A stretch of DNA of 33,016 nt, taken from assembly GCA_036703605.1 (NCBI GenBank), contig DATNRH010000010.1, forward strand, positions 1-33,016. Reading direction: 5' to 3'. The notes beneath the pieces are model-generated. The model did no database searches. It saw only the letters and a list, made by a program, of their open reading frames with translations, and was not told where the DNA came from. The translations under genes were made by a program, and so were the position numbers. The first letter of the stretch is position 1. Each line of letters begins with the position of its first letter. Below, piece after piece: positions 17,069-27,779 of this stretch. This DNA comes from Candidatus Obscuribacterales bacterium. GTDB lineage: Bacteria > Cyanobacteriota > Cyanobacteriia > RECH01.

Positions 17069-18318
17069 CCGCTATTATTGTCACCATCCTAGGACTGTTG
17101 GGCTTAGGTACTGGAGCCACGGTCTTTATCATTCGCAATCTCTACTATGTGTGCCAACCCAGTGAAGTGCTGATTTTTGCGGGCAGTTCGCGCACGGTGA
17201 GCGATGGTCGCCGCATTGGCTATCGCTTGGTGAAGGGGGGCAGCAGTCTGCGAACGCCTTTAGTAGAACGGGCTCTGCGCATGGATCTCAGCAACATGAT
17301 CATCGAGCTACGGGTCTCCAATGCCTATTCCAAGGGCGGCATTCCCCTAACGGTGGAAGGGGTGGCCAACATTAAGGTGGCGGGGGAAGAGCCCACCATC
17401 CACAACGCCATCGAGCGTCTGCTGGGCAAGAGCCGTAAGGAAATTGAATCCATTGCCAAGGAAACCCTAGAGGGCAACCTGCGTGGTGTTTTAGCTAGCC
17501 TCACCCCTGAGCAGGTGAATGAAGATAAGATGGCGTTTGCCAAGAGCTTGCTTGATGAGGCGGAGGACGACTTGGAGCAAATGGGATTGGTGTTGGATAC
17601 GCTGCAAATTCAGAATATTTCTGATGAGGTGCGCTATCTAGATTCCATTGGCCGTAAGCAAAGTGCGGATTTGCTGCGAGATGCCCGGATCGCTGAAGCC
17701 CAAGCTCGGGCCGAATCGGCAATCACCTCGGTCAACAACGCTAAGCGCACGGCCCTGAAGCGCTTGGATCGCGATATTGCCATTTCCCAGGCTGATGCCG
17801 AGCGCCGTATGCAAGACGCCAAAACTCGTCGTCAAGCGTTGATTGCCGAAGCCGAAGCCGCGATCGCTTCTGAGGTGGCCCGTACCCAGGCAGAACTGCC
17901 GGTGCAGCAAGAGCGCATCAAGCAGGTGCTTCAGCAGCTTCAGGCGGATGTAGTCGCTCCAGCGGAGGCGGAATGCAAACGAGCGATCGCCCGTGCTCAG
18001 GGGAATGCCGCTAGCATCATCGAAGATGGCAAGGCCCAAGCCGAAGGGACGCGCCAACTGGCAGAATCCTGGAAAATGGCTGGCCCCAACGCGCGGGAAA
18101 TCTTCCTGCTGCAAAAGCTAGAGATCTTGCTGAAAACCATGAGCGCCACGGTGCCGCCGCTGTCGGTGCAAAATGTCACGGTGATTGATGCCTCCCAAGG
18201 GGGGACGGTGCCACAGTTGGCATCCTTGAATGAACAACTGCGTGCTTCCACTGGCATTGACTTGGCTCAAACCGTGCGCAATCTCACCCGGTCGGATGAG
18301 CAACCACCCTCTGCATAG
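17065..18318 (+). CDS. Flotillin-like SPFH protein 2
   Basis: 417 residues, a paralogue of the preceding gene. The N-terminal helix (IIVTILGLLGLGTGATVFII, 4-23) is followed at once by the SPFH domain (~26-195), with the same landmarks: CQPSEVLIFAG, VSNAYSKGGIPLTVEGVANI, ETLEGNLRGVLASLTPEQVN and LVLDTLQIQNISDEV. An Ala/Glu coiled coil covers ~205-335, and the conserved AREIFLLQKLEILLKTM segment is near the end. Unlike paralogue 1 it lacks the ~40-residue N-terminal extension. The overlapping start (17065) with no ribosome site of its own supports co-translation; a hetero-oligomer of the two is likely (inference). A terminator follows at 18373-18411. Confidence 0.93.
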   Translation: MTAIIVTILGLLGLGTGATVFIIRNLYYVCQPSEVLIFAGSSRTVSDGRRIGYRLVKGGSSLRTPLVERALRMDLSNMIIELRVSNAYSKGGIPLTVEGVANIKVAGEEPTIHNAIERLLGKSRKEIESIAKETLEGNLRGVLASLTPEQVNEDKMAFAKSLLDEAEDDLEQMGLVLDTLQIQNISDEVRYLDSIGRKQSADLLRDARIAEAQARAESAITSVNNAKRTALKRLDRDIAISQADAERRMQDAKTRRQALIAEAEAAIASEVARTQAELPVQQERIKQVLQQLQADVVAPAEAECKRAIARAQGNAASIIEDGKAQAEGTRQLAESWKMAGPNAREIFLLQKLEILLKTMSATVPPLSVQNVTVIDASQGGTVPQLASLNEQLRASTGIDLAQTVRNLTRSDEQPPSA

Positions 18319-19790
<1,472 letters not shown>

Positions 19791-19801
19791 CTTTGCTCCG
19801 G

Positions 19802-19830
19802 GGCGATCGCTTCTTCTGGGAGCGATCGCC
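19802..19830. other. HIP1 hairpin between sqdB and sqdX
   Basis: GGCGATCGCT (19802-19811) and AGCGATCGCC (19821-19830) form a 10-bp stem with a 9-base loop, 12 bases after the sqdB stop. No T run; it may lower read-through into sqdX or be two HIP1 sites by chance. Confidence 0.5.
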
Positions 19831-19981
19831 TGACCTGACTGACCTTAGGGTGGTGTACATCGGCGTCTCGATGGGGCACGTGGGTTGGTCTAGGTTGGGA
19901 CGTGCTGTACTTGCTGTACGTCTTGATGCTGTGTGCTTGTTGTCTTGTCCTACTTACAGTCCCCTCATCCCGTTCTAAGTC

Positions 19982-21118
19982 ATGCGCATTGCCCTATTCA
20001 CTGAAACCTTTTTACCCAAAGTTGATGGCATCGTTACCCGTCTCAAGCATACGGTGGAGCACCTACAGCGCTTGGGTGATCAGGTGTTGGTGGTGTCGCC
20101 GGATGGTGGCTTAACGGAATATAAAGGGGCAAGAATTTATGGAGTGCCGGGGTTTCCTCTGCCGCTCTACCCAGAACTCAAGCTAGCCCTGCCCCGTCCG
20201 TCCATCGGGCAGACGATTGAAGAATTTCGTCCGGACTTAGTGCATGTGGTCAACCCAGCGGTTTTGGGGCTAGCGGGGCTGTTTCATGCCAAGAACCTCA
20301 AGGTGCCCTTGGTGGCGTCCTACCATACCCACTTGCCCAAGTATTTGGAGCATTATGGGTTGGGAATGCTGGAAGGAGTGATGTGGGAACTGCTGAAGGT
20401 GGCCCACAACCAGGCGGAGATTAATCTCTGTACCTCCACGGCCATGCAGGAGCAGCTCACCACCCACGGCATCGAGCGGGTGGCGGTGTGGCAGCGGGGC
20501 GTGGATACGGAGCTATTCCAGCCCCATCTCACCTGTGCCGAGATGCGATCGCGCCTCAGTCAAGGACATCCTGAGAGCCCTCTCTTGCTCTACGTGGGAC
20601 GGCTGTCGGCGGAGAAAGAAATTGATCGGATTCGTCCGGTGCTAGAGGCGATTCCCAATGCTCGTTTGGCCTTGGTGGGCGATGGCCCCTACCGGGCCGA
20701 TCTAGAGAAGCATTTTGCTGGAACACCGACCCATTTCGTGGGCTATCTAGAAGGGCTAGACCTAGCCACGGCCTTTGCCTCAGCGGATGCATTTATCTTC
20801 CCCTCTCGGACAGAAACCTTGGGGCTGGTGCTGCTAGAAGCGATGGCGGCTGGTTGCCCGGTGGTGGCGGCCAACTCCGGCGGCATTCCCGACATTGTCA
20901 CTGATGGTGTGAACGGCTATCTGTTTGATCCGATGGATGAGTATGGGGCGATCGCTGCCACGCAACGTTTGCTTTCGCAACAGGCTGAGCGGGATACCCT
21001 CCGTCACAATGCTCGTTTGGAGGCAGAGAAGTGGGGCTGGTCGGCGGCTACGCGGCAACTGCAGGGATTTTATCAAGAGGTGGTGGATAACTACCGCTCC
21101 CTGCCGTCGGCGGCCTAG
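19982..21118 (+). CDS. sqdX: SQDG synthase (sulfoquinovosyltransferase), GT4 family
   Basis: 378 residues. It transfers sulfoquinovose from UDP-sulfoquinovose to diacylglycerol, the last step of sulfolipid synthesis, at the inner membrane or thylakoid. It is a GT-B, GT4-family enzyme: N-terminal MRIALFTETFLPKVDGIVTR with the family's PKVDG loop, the LVASYHTHLPKYLEHYG segment, LLYVGRLSAEKEI opening the C-terminal domain, and the donor-site motif with Glu278-x7-Glu286 (SRTETLGLVLLEAMAAG). The start at 19982 is the only reasonable ATG; its ribosome site is weak. Placement just after sqdB strongly supports the identification. It converges with the giant glycosyltransferase gene. Confidence 0.95.
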   Translation: MRIALFTETFLPKVDGIVTRLKHTVEHLQRLGDQVLVVSPDGGLTEYKGARIYGVPGFPLPLYPELKLALPRPSIGQTIEEFRPDLVHVVNPAVLGLAGLFHAKNLKVPLVASYHTHLPKYLEHYGLGMLEGVMWELLKVAHNQAEINLCTSTAMQEQLTTHGIERVAVWQRGVDTELFQPHLTCAEMRSRLSQGHPESPLLLYVGRLSAEKEIDRIRPVLEAIPNARLALVGDGPYRADLEKHFAGTPTHFVGYLEGLDLATAFASADAFIFPSRTETLGLVLLEAMAAGCPVVAANSGGIPDIVTDGVNGYLFDPMDEYGAIAATQRLLSQQAERDTLRHNARLEAEKWGWSAATRQLQGFYQEVVDNYRSLPSAA

Positions 21119-21213
21119 CTGTTGCCGACGTTATGTAGCTGTACTATCCAATCTCGGATGACCCACTACATTTTGCCCTCACTCTATCGTCTTTCCAAAC
21201 GTACTAGGCAGGC

Positions 21214-24200
21214 TCAGAGCAGTCCTGTTTGATGTAAACGATCAACCATGCGACGCACTTGCTTGGCCCATGTCCAGTCCTGCATAAACTCAGCGGCGGC
21301 TTGTCCTTTCTGGCGGGCCGTGGCGCGATCGCTATAGATCTGTTCCAACGCCTCCACGATCTCATCCACATCGGATTCACCCCAGCCCTCAACCCCCACA
21401 AACGGCGCGATGGGCTGCACGGGGGCTTGGTGACGTAAGGGATAACAATGCTTGCCGATGATATCCAAATGGCCGGTGTTGGCGGAAAGAATCGTGGGAA
21501 TGCCGCAGGCCAGGCACTCCATGGCTGCTAGGTTGGTGCCGCCTTCCCCCCGATTGGGAAAAATGGCGACATCGGCTTCTCGAATCACTTCCCCCATCAG
21601 GTAGTTGGGAATGGGGCCAATATCCATGACCTGTTGGGGAGGAATGCCGTTGGCGGCCAACCAAGGTTTAACCTGAAGGCGGCGCTGGGCATCGATCGCC
21701 GGTAGACCCTGCACATGACTGCGGTCTATGCCCTGCATGAACTGGGGCCAAAAATTATGCCAGGCGGTGAGCAGGAGGGTGTCGGGATGGTGTTCCACGA
21801 AGCGGCGCACGGCCGCCACCACAATATCCTGCCCTTTGCGATATTCCAGCTTGCCACCGGAGAAAATCACGAAGCGATCGCCCAAGAGCCCTGATTTTGG
21901 CCCTGGATGGAAACGGGTAGGGTCGATGCCCTGGGGAGAGGCATAGGCGTGATCCAAGCCCGCTGCCCGCAAGACCGTTTCGTTCCATTGGGAGCCGGCG
22001 ATCATTAGCTCGTACTGACGACCCCGAGCGATCGCCTCTGGTGGTAGATGGGTATCTTCGAGGAAAACTACCCCCAGATTGCGATCGCCCCGCAGCTTGG
22101 GCATGAGTCCGCCTTGGAGGCCATTGCCTAGGGCATGGAGTACCGGCACATTGAGCTGGAGCTGTTTACCGGGGTTGGCATCTAGGAGCGCTTGCAGACG
22201 TTGGTATTCCGCAACGATCGGCGCTAGGAGCGATCGGTGTAGGGGATTGAGCTGATCGATGGCTTCGGATTTGGCCAACAGCACGGGCGCGAAGTCGGGC
22301 ATCTGCTGAAGCTGAAGGACGAGGTTGATACCAAAATTTCCCCAGCCGGTCATCAGGCCCATGGGCCAGCCTACGCCCAGGATGTGTTTGGTAGGCGTGG
22401 GGGCGGGCGTTGCCATCGGGTAGTGCTCCTGAAGCTGGGTGAGGAGTTGGGCGATCACGGGTTGCCAGGTATTCGCCTGGGTCTGGCGGAAGAGACGCAG
22501 GGTGGGATACCAGGGGCTATCGGGGCGATCGCTCAACCAGCGCCAGTCGCAGGAGAGGTGGAGGAGTACCCAGGTAGGTTTGCCTAGGGCACCGGCTAGA
22601 TGGGCAATCACGGTATCGACAGTGATCACCAGATCGAGCTGGGCGATCGCTCCGGCGGTGTCGGCCAGGTCGGTGAACTGGGAGCCCAGGCTGATCACCC
22701 CTGCCCGGTCGAGGACAGCCTGTTCCTCGGGTAAGACGTCTTTTTGCAGGCTGTAGAATTTTACGGATTTCAGGGAGAGTAAGGGTTTCAGGGCATCTAG
22801 AGAACAGGAACGCTGCTCTCCGGTTTTGCTCAGGCGGTTGGCTGTCCACACGAGCCCAATGTTGGCACGACGGGGATCGTGAGCAGGCAGGGGACGTAGA
22901 GTTTCCGGGGGGGGCAGCAGATAGGGGCAGGCGGCGGGAATGGTCTCTAGGGTGGTGCCGAAGATGCGGGGCAGGCTCATGAAAGGCGCTTGGTAGTCCA
23001 CGCCGTCCGGTACCTGACCGAGTTCAAACACCTGAATATCTCCCCCAAGGCTGGCGGCTAGGGTGCGGAATAGACGTCCTAAACCCGGCTGATGGCATTC
23101 AATCCACAGGCGATCGCACCTGGCTTGCACCTGGGGGAGATAGCGCACCATTTGGATGGCGTCTCCTAGCCCCTGTTCGGTATAAAGCAACAGGGTTCCG
23201 CGCACCTCGCCTCCCGTCCACATGGGTTGCTGGAACTGCCGGGGCGGACAGTCGGGGTGCTGCCAGCGCCATTCGTAGTCCTCCCAGCCCTGGGTGAACT
23301 GGCCTAGTTTGAGCAAGACGGCGGCCCGGCCACAGCGCGCTTCTAGGTGATCGGGTTCCAAGGTCAGGGCCTGGTTGTAGTAGTTGAGGGCTTCCTCTAG
23401 GCGATCGCCCCGTTTGAGGGCGCTGCCCCAACTGTTGTAGCCGTCGGCATAGTTGGGCCTGAGGGCGATCGCTTGTTGATACTGCTGAATGGCATCGTCG
23501 ATGCGGTCTTGTCCTTGGTAGAGGGTGCCGAGGTTGTGCCAGGCTTCGGCATAGTCGGGCTTGAGGGCGATCGCTTGTTGATAGTGCCCTTGGGCTTGCT
23601 CTGTCTGTCCAGCTTTGTCGAGGGCGACGGCTAGGTTATTGTGCAGTTCGGCATAGTGGGGCAGGCGGGCTAGGGCTTGCTGATAGAGAGCGATCGCCTC
23701 CTCTAGATCACCGGATTGGTAGGCAATCACCCCTAGGAGATGCATGGCGTTGCCGTCTTGGGGATAGCGATCGCGGAGTTGTTCGTACAGGGCTTTGGCG
23801 GCCTCTAGCTGACCGGCTTGGTGCTGGGCGACGGCGGTTTTGAGGAGTGATGACCGGGAGGGGCGATCGCTGGCGGGGGATCGCTGGGTCGAGGCTGCAG
23901 CGGCTGACCGACGCTGGGCTAGTTCTACAGTGGGTGTGGACGGTGAAGCCAGGGAGGATGGGTTGGCCAGGGCGGCGGCGATCGCTGCCATGACCGGCGA
24001 CCAATCTCCTGAGGCGGTTTGGCGGAAGAGGCGAGCGGTGGGATACCAGGGGCTGTCGGAGCGATCGCCCATCCAGCGCCAGTCGGCCATGACGGGCAGT
24101 AGAATCCAAGTGGGCTGCCCCAGGGCTCCGCTCAGGTGGGCTACGGCGGTATCGACGGTAATCACCAGATCTAACTGGGCGATCGCGGCGGCCGTTTCTG

Positions 24201-27195
24201 CCAAGTCGCTGAGCGCCCCACTCAGATCAATGACACCATGGGCTTGCAGCCAGGCTTGATCCTCGGGATTGGGATCTTTTTGCAAACTGTAGAGCTGTAG
24301 TCCAGGCTGCTGGGCGATCGCCTGCCAATGGTCGAGGGGGCAGGAACGCTTACTGCCGGTTTTGTTCACCGGATTAGCGGCCCAGACGATGCCTAGCTTG
24401 CGGATGCCGGGGGGCGCGACGGGCAGGCTGAGCTGGGTCGTGGGGGGGATCGATAGGTAGGGCACTTGGTTGGGTAAGGTATCCAGGGTGATCTGCAGTA
24501 ACCACGGCAAACTCATCAGGGGTGCATGGCAGTCAAACTCGGGCAGGGGTTCACCCCGGATCACCCACTGGTCAACGCCTGGCACAGTTTGAAAAAGACG
24601 CATCAACACGTCTCGGCACTCCAGCACCACCCGTCCTCCCAGAGCGATCACCAAGGGCACAAAGCGCATCGCCTGAATGGCATCGCCCAAGCCCTGTTCA
24701 TCGTGGAGCAAGAGGGTTTTTCCCGCAAAGCGATCGCCTGTCCATAGGGGCTGGGAAAAATCCCGAGGTGGGCAATAGTCATACTTCCAGCGCCATTCAT
24801 AGCCCGCAAAGCCTTCTAGGAAATTGCCCATGCGCAGGTGCAGGGCAGCGCGACCAAACTGGGCATCCACATGGTCAGGATCAAGGGCGATCGCCTGTTC
24901 ATATTTCTCCATCGCGGCGGGCAATTGCCCCATTTCAGTCAGCAAATAGCCCCAACTGCTGTAGGCATGGGCATAGGTGGGATCGATGGCCAGCGCCCGC
25001 TCGTAGCAGGGAATGGCCTCCTCGCAGCGGCTCTGGATGCGGAGCACGGAGCCGAGGCTGCGCCAGGCTTTCGCATAGTCTGGTCGCAGGGCGATCGCTT
25101 GCTGAAACTGCTCGGCCGCTTCGGCATGCTGCTGAAGACGCTTGTAGATCGTGCCTAGGTTCAAATGGGCTTCGGGATAGTCTGGCCGCAGGGCGATCGC
25201 CTGTTGAAAGGCAGCGATCGCTTCCTCGGATTGCTCTAGGTTTTGCAGGGCCGAGCCCAGGTTATAGTAGCCCTCGGCATAGGTGGGCTTGAGCGCCAGA
25301 GCCCGCCGCAAATAGTCTGCGCCCTCGGCATAGCGCTGCTGTTGGCACACTAAAGTCCCCAGCAGTTGCAGCGCCTCCATGTGATCGGGGTCTTGCTGCA
25401 AAATGCTTTGGTAGAACGGTGCGGCTTGCTCCAAGCGACCGGCTTGATGATGGACAAAGCCCTGTTGGATTACAGACAGGTGAGGCTCGACGGGCTGGTC
25501 TGGACTGGGATCCGCAGACGGCTTGGAACTGCGGGGCAAGCCTCCCTGGGCGATCGCCCTGCCCACGTTTGCAATCACCGTTGACCAATCACCGGGTTGG
25601 GGCTGGCGAAACAAGCGCGCTGTAGGATACCAAGGGCTATCCTGACGCTCATCCAACCAGCGCCAGTCCGGCTGGGTCGATAGCAAAATCCACACCGGTT
25701 TCCCTAGGGCTCCGGTCAAATGGGCCACGGCTGTATCGACGGTGATCACCCCGTCAAGTTGACTGATGGCGATCGCTGTATCGGCAAAGTCCTGCAAATC
25801 ATCGCCCAAGTCCAGCACCTCACCCTGGGGAGCGAGGGTGGCTAGCTCTGAGCGGCGATCGCCCACTTGCAGACTATAAAATAGACAGTTGGGCTGAGTC
25901 AGCAGTGGCTGCAAGAGCGCCGCAGGGCAGGTGCGGTATTGATCATCTGGGTTGCCAGCACTGCCCGCCCACACTAAACCGATGCGGCGATGGTTGGGGA
26001 ACTGTGCCGCACTGTTGGCGATGCGGGAGGCGATCGCTTGGGCGCGGGTGTCCCAAAGATGGGCTAGATCGATGTAGGGAATGGGCGCGGGAATCGTCTC
26101 TAGGGTGGTGCCCAACAGATGGGGCAGGCTCATCAGGGCGGCGTGCTGCTGTACCTGGCCAGCATCGATGGCGCTGCCTGCCATTTCCACACCGGGCACA
26201 GCTTGAAATAGGCGCACCAACGGCGACGGACAGCCCACCCACACCCGCCCATCCCGCTGCACCACCGCTGATACGTAGCGGATGAACTGGATGGCATCAC
26301 CAAAGCCTTGCTCGGCGTGCAGCAAAATAATTTGTCCCTGGAGGGGGCTGCCGTCCCATCTGGGTTCCGGGAGAAGCCGGTCTCGCCGTCGCCATTCATA
26401 CTCCGCAAATCCGGCAGCCAAGTCTCCCGATCGCAGCAGTGCCATGGCCAGGTTGACGTGGGTATCAGCATGGTTGGGCTGTAGGGCGATCGCTTGTCGG
26501 TAGTGGTCAACAGCGCGGGATAGATCTCCCAGGGCTAGGTAGATGGAGCCCAGGGCGTCGTAAGCCAGGGCCAGGCTAGGATCGAGGGCGATCGCTTGCT
26601 CATAGGCGGCGATCGCTTGGTGGGTTTCTCCTAGCTGCTGCAGAGCCGTGCCTAGGTTGAGATGAGCCTTGGCATAGTCAGCCTTGAGGGCGATCGCCTT
26701 GTGGTAGTGCTGGATCGCCTGGGGCAGATCCTGTTGCTTATGGCAGACGGTGCCGAGGTTGTGGTGCAGCAGGGCATCTTGCGGGTCGAGGGCGATCGCC
26801 TTTTGGTAGTGCCGGGCGGCGGCGGCATAGTCCTGCTGGTCATCCAAGGCGGCGGCCAGTTGCGCTTGCAGGGTGGCGGAGGCTACGCCGCGGTCTAGAG
26901 CTTGCTGATAAACTGCGATCGCCTCGCTGATTTGATGGTGTCGATGATAAAGACGGCCTAGGGAGAGATAGAGATGGATCTGGGTAGGCTCGGCAGCGAT
27001 CGCCTCTTGGTAGGCGTTGAGGGCTAGCGGCAGATCCTGGGTTTGCTCCGCTAAGGTGCCTAAGAGCTTCAGGGCCTCGGTATGGCTAGGATGTTGGGCT
27101 AACACCTGACGATAGAGCTGAGCTGCCTCATGCCATCGACCGGCTTGGTGGTGTTGGAGGGCAGTTTGTAGGTGATCAGAGCTGGAAAAAGACAT
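21214..27195 (-). CDS. Giant protein: three TPR + GT9-like modules and a GT4-like glycosyltransferase
   Basis: The open frame reaches 27297, but its first 34 residues come from a dispersed repeat, so I take the ATG at 27195 (MSFSSSDHLQTALQHHQAGR): 1993 residues. Numbering below is from 27297. Module 1: TPRs ~41-300, GT9-like domain ~301-585. Module 2: TPRs ~605-830, GT9-like ~831-1110. Module 3: TPRs ~1150-1340, GT9-like ~1341-1622. Each GT9-like domain keeps a G-F/L-G-D-A-I motif (EQGLGDAIQ) and a VDTAVAHLSGALG-type motif, as in heptosyltransferase-like GT-B folds. Each TPR block ends with a YEWRW-type stretch. A GT4-like domain follows (~1637-2027: GWGNFGINLVL, SGGKLEYRKGQDIV, NRGEGGTNLAAMECLACG). 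No signal peptide. It probably glycosylates proteins or an envelope polymer; substrate unknown. Confidence 0.88.
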   Translation of the reverse strand: MSFSSSDHLQTALQHHQAGRWHEAAQLYRQVLAQHPSHTEALKLLGTLAEQTQDLPLALNAYQEAIAAEPTQIHLYLSLGRLYHRHHQISEAIAVYQQALDRGVASATLQAQLAAALDDQQDYAAAARHYQKAIALDPQDALLHHNLGTVCHKQQDLPQAIQHYHKAIALKADYAKAHLNLGTALQQLGETHQAIAAYEQAIALDPSLALAYDALGSIYLALGDLSRAVDHYRQAIALQPNHADTHVNLAMALLRSGDLAAGFAEYEWRRRDRLLPEPRWDGSPLQGQIILLHAEQGFGDAIQFIRYVSAVVQRDGRVWVGCPSPLVRLFQAVPGVEMAGSAIDAGQVQQHAALMSLPHLLGTTLETIPAPIPYIDLAHLWDTRAQAIASRIANSAAQFPNHRRIGLVWAGSAGNPDDQYRTCPAALLQPLLTQPNCLFYSLQVGDRRSELATLAPQGEVLDLGDDLQDFADTAIAISQLDGVITVDTAVAHLTGALGKPVWILLSTQPDWRWLDERQDSPWYPTARLFRQPQPGDWSTVIANVGRAIAQGGLPRSSKPSADPSPDQPVEPHLSVIQQGFVHHQAGRLEQAAPFYQSILQQDPDHMEALQLLGTLVCQQQRYAEGADYLRRALALKPTYAEGYYNLGSALQNLEQSEEAIAAFQQAIALRPDYPEAHLNLGTIYKRLQQHAEAAEQFQQAIALRPDYAKAWRSLGSVLRIQSRCEEAIPCYERALAIDPTYAHAYSSWGYLLTEMGQLPAAMEKYEQAIALDPDHVDAQFGRAALHLRMGNFLEGFAGYEWRWKYDYCPPRDFSQPLWTGDRFAGKTLLLHDEQGLGDAIQAMRFVPLVIALGGRVVLECRDVLMRLFQTVPGVDQWVIRGEPLPEFDCHAPLMSLPWLLQITLDTLPNQVPYLSIPPTTQLSLPVAPPGIRKLGIVWAANPVNKTGSKRSCPLDHWQAIAQQPGLQLYSLQKDPNPEDQAWLQAHGVIDLSGALSDLAETAAAIAQLDLVITVDTAVAHLSGALGQPTWILLPVMADWRWMGDRSDSPWYPTARLFRQTASGDWSPVMAAIAAALANPSSLASPSTPTVELAQRRSAAAASTQRSPASDRPSRSSLLKTAVAQHQAGQLEAAKALYEQLRDRYPQDGNAMHLLGVIAYQSGDLEEAIALYQQALARLPHYAELHNNLAVALDKAGQTEQAQGHYQQAIALKPDYAEAWHNLGTLYQGQDRIDDAIQQYQQAIALRPNYADGYNSWGSALKRGDRLEEALNYYNQALTLEPDHLEARCGRAAVLLKLGQFTQGWEDYEWRWQHPDCPPRQFQQPMWTGGEVRGTLLLYTEQGLGDAIQMVRYLPQVQARCDRLWIECHQPGLGRLFRTLAASLGGDIQVFELGQVPDGVDYQAPFMSLPRIFGTTLETIPAACPYLLPPPETLRPLPAHDPRRANIGLVWTANRLSKTGEQRSCSLDALKPLLSLKSVKFYSLQKDVLPEEQAVLDRAGVISLGSQFTDLADTAGAIAQLDLVITVDTVIAHLAGALGKPTWVLLHLSCDWRWLSDRPDSPWYPTLRLFRQTQANTWQPVIAQLLTQLQEHYPMATPAPTPTKHILGVGWPMGLMTGWGNFGINLVLQLQQMPDFAPVLLAKSEAIDQLNPLHRSLLAPIVAEYQRLQALLDANPGKQLQLNVPVLHALGNGLQGGLMPKLRGDRNLGVVFLEDTHLPPEAIARGRQYELMIAGSQWNETVLRAAGLDHAYASPQGIDPTRFHPGPKSGLLGDRFVIFSGGKLEYRKGQDIVVAAVRRFVEHHPDTLLLTAWHNFWPQFMQGIDRSHVQGLPAIDAQRRLQVKPWLAANGIPPQQVMDIGPIPNYLMGEVIREADVAIFPNRGEGGTNLAAMECLACGIPTILSANTGHLDIIGKHCYPLRHQAPVQPIAPFVGVEGWGESDVDEIVEALEQIYSDRATARQKGQAAAEFMQDWTWAKQVRRMVDRLHQTGLL
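26486..27003. repeat. HIP1 octamers phased every 102 bp with TPR units
   Basis: GCGATCGC starts at 26486, 26588, 26690, 26792 and 26996; steps are 102, 102, 102 and 204 bp, equal to one 34-residue TPR. On the coding strand each reads as Ala-Ile-Ala in the QAIAL motif. The same phase appears in module 2 (24887, 25091, 25193) and module 3 (23465, 23567). Confidence 0.85.
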
Positions 27196-27779
27196 GCCCA
27201 AGGGTCTATGGCAACAACGGGAGCAAGAGGTGCAGGTGCGTTCAAAGCCCATCTCCCATCCTGGAGAGGTGGGGTGAGGATCTTCAATCTGGGTCAATCA
27301 ACCCGATGGCTAGAATACCCAAGAGCGATCGCCCTTCGATCTAGACCGCGAGTTCTCCCCAGAACAGAGCTTGCTCCTCAGCATAATCTATCTCTTTGTA
27401 GAGGCGGTCAACGGAGATCCGTGGCACAATCAGAGCAAGACCTACAGGCCCTATTACCACCGCGTCTCACCGTTCGGCTGAATCGTCTAGATCCGACACC
27501 CTGACGAGTGGTTGTGGTCAGTAGTCCTGATTATAGAAAATCCCCCACAGCACAACTCTACCCAATGAGGGATTGCTAAGTCGGACTCATTACGAGTATG
27601 ATATAGAAGTTCGAGAGCGATCGCTCCGGCTAGTGTCTAGTCCTAGGCTAGTTACCGAGTCCCGATCCGCTGCCCGATCCGCTGCAAGCGCGGAAGGGGT
27701 GAAGGTAGGCGCGGCGATCCCTAAGATTTGCTCAATCTTTCCCGTTTCATTGACAAACGATATATCAGGAGACATACGT
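27196..27779. other. Intergenic region between the giant glycosyltransferase and dps
   Basis: About 580 bases between divergent genes. It contains a dispersed repeat copy (27241-27280) and several HIP1 sites. An open frame runs into dps from 27573 and another runs through the repeat into the giant gene; both are extensions, not genes. A near-palindrome CTAGTCCTAGGCTAG lies near 27638. No RNA gene was seen. Confidence 0.5.
27241..27280 (-). repeat. Dispersed palindromic repeat, copy 3
   Basis: On the minus strand it starts TCCTCACCCCACCTCTCC and ends GGGAGATGGGCTTTGAA, closely matching copy 1 at 14582-14625. Its translation supplies the spurious DPHPTSPGWEMGFE at the front of the giant frame. 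Confidence 0.8.

Noticed and set aside
19793-19978. 61-codon frame between sqdB and sqdX
   Set aside because: It runs through a HIP1 hairpin, has odd composition and no ribosome site.
26486-27003. Tandem DNA repeat independent of the protein
   Set aside because: The 102-base period is explained by the 34-residue TPRs; only the HIP1 phasing goes beyond that and is reported as such.
27573-27779. Long N-terminal extension of dps
   Set aside because: A good AGGAG site and the family N-terminus place the start at 27780.
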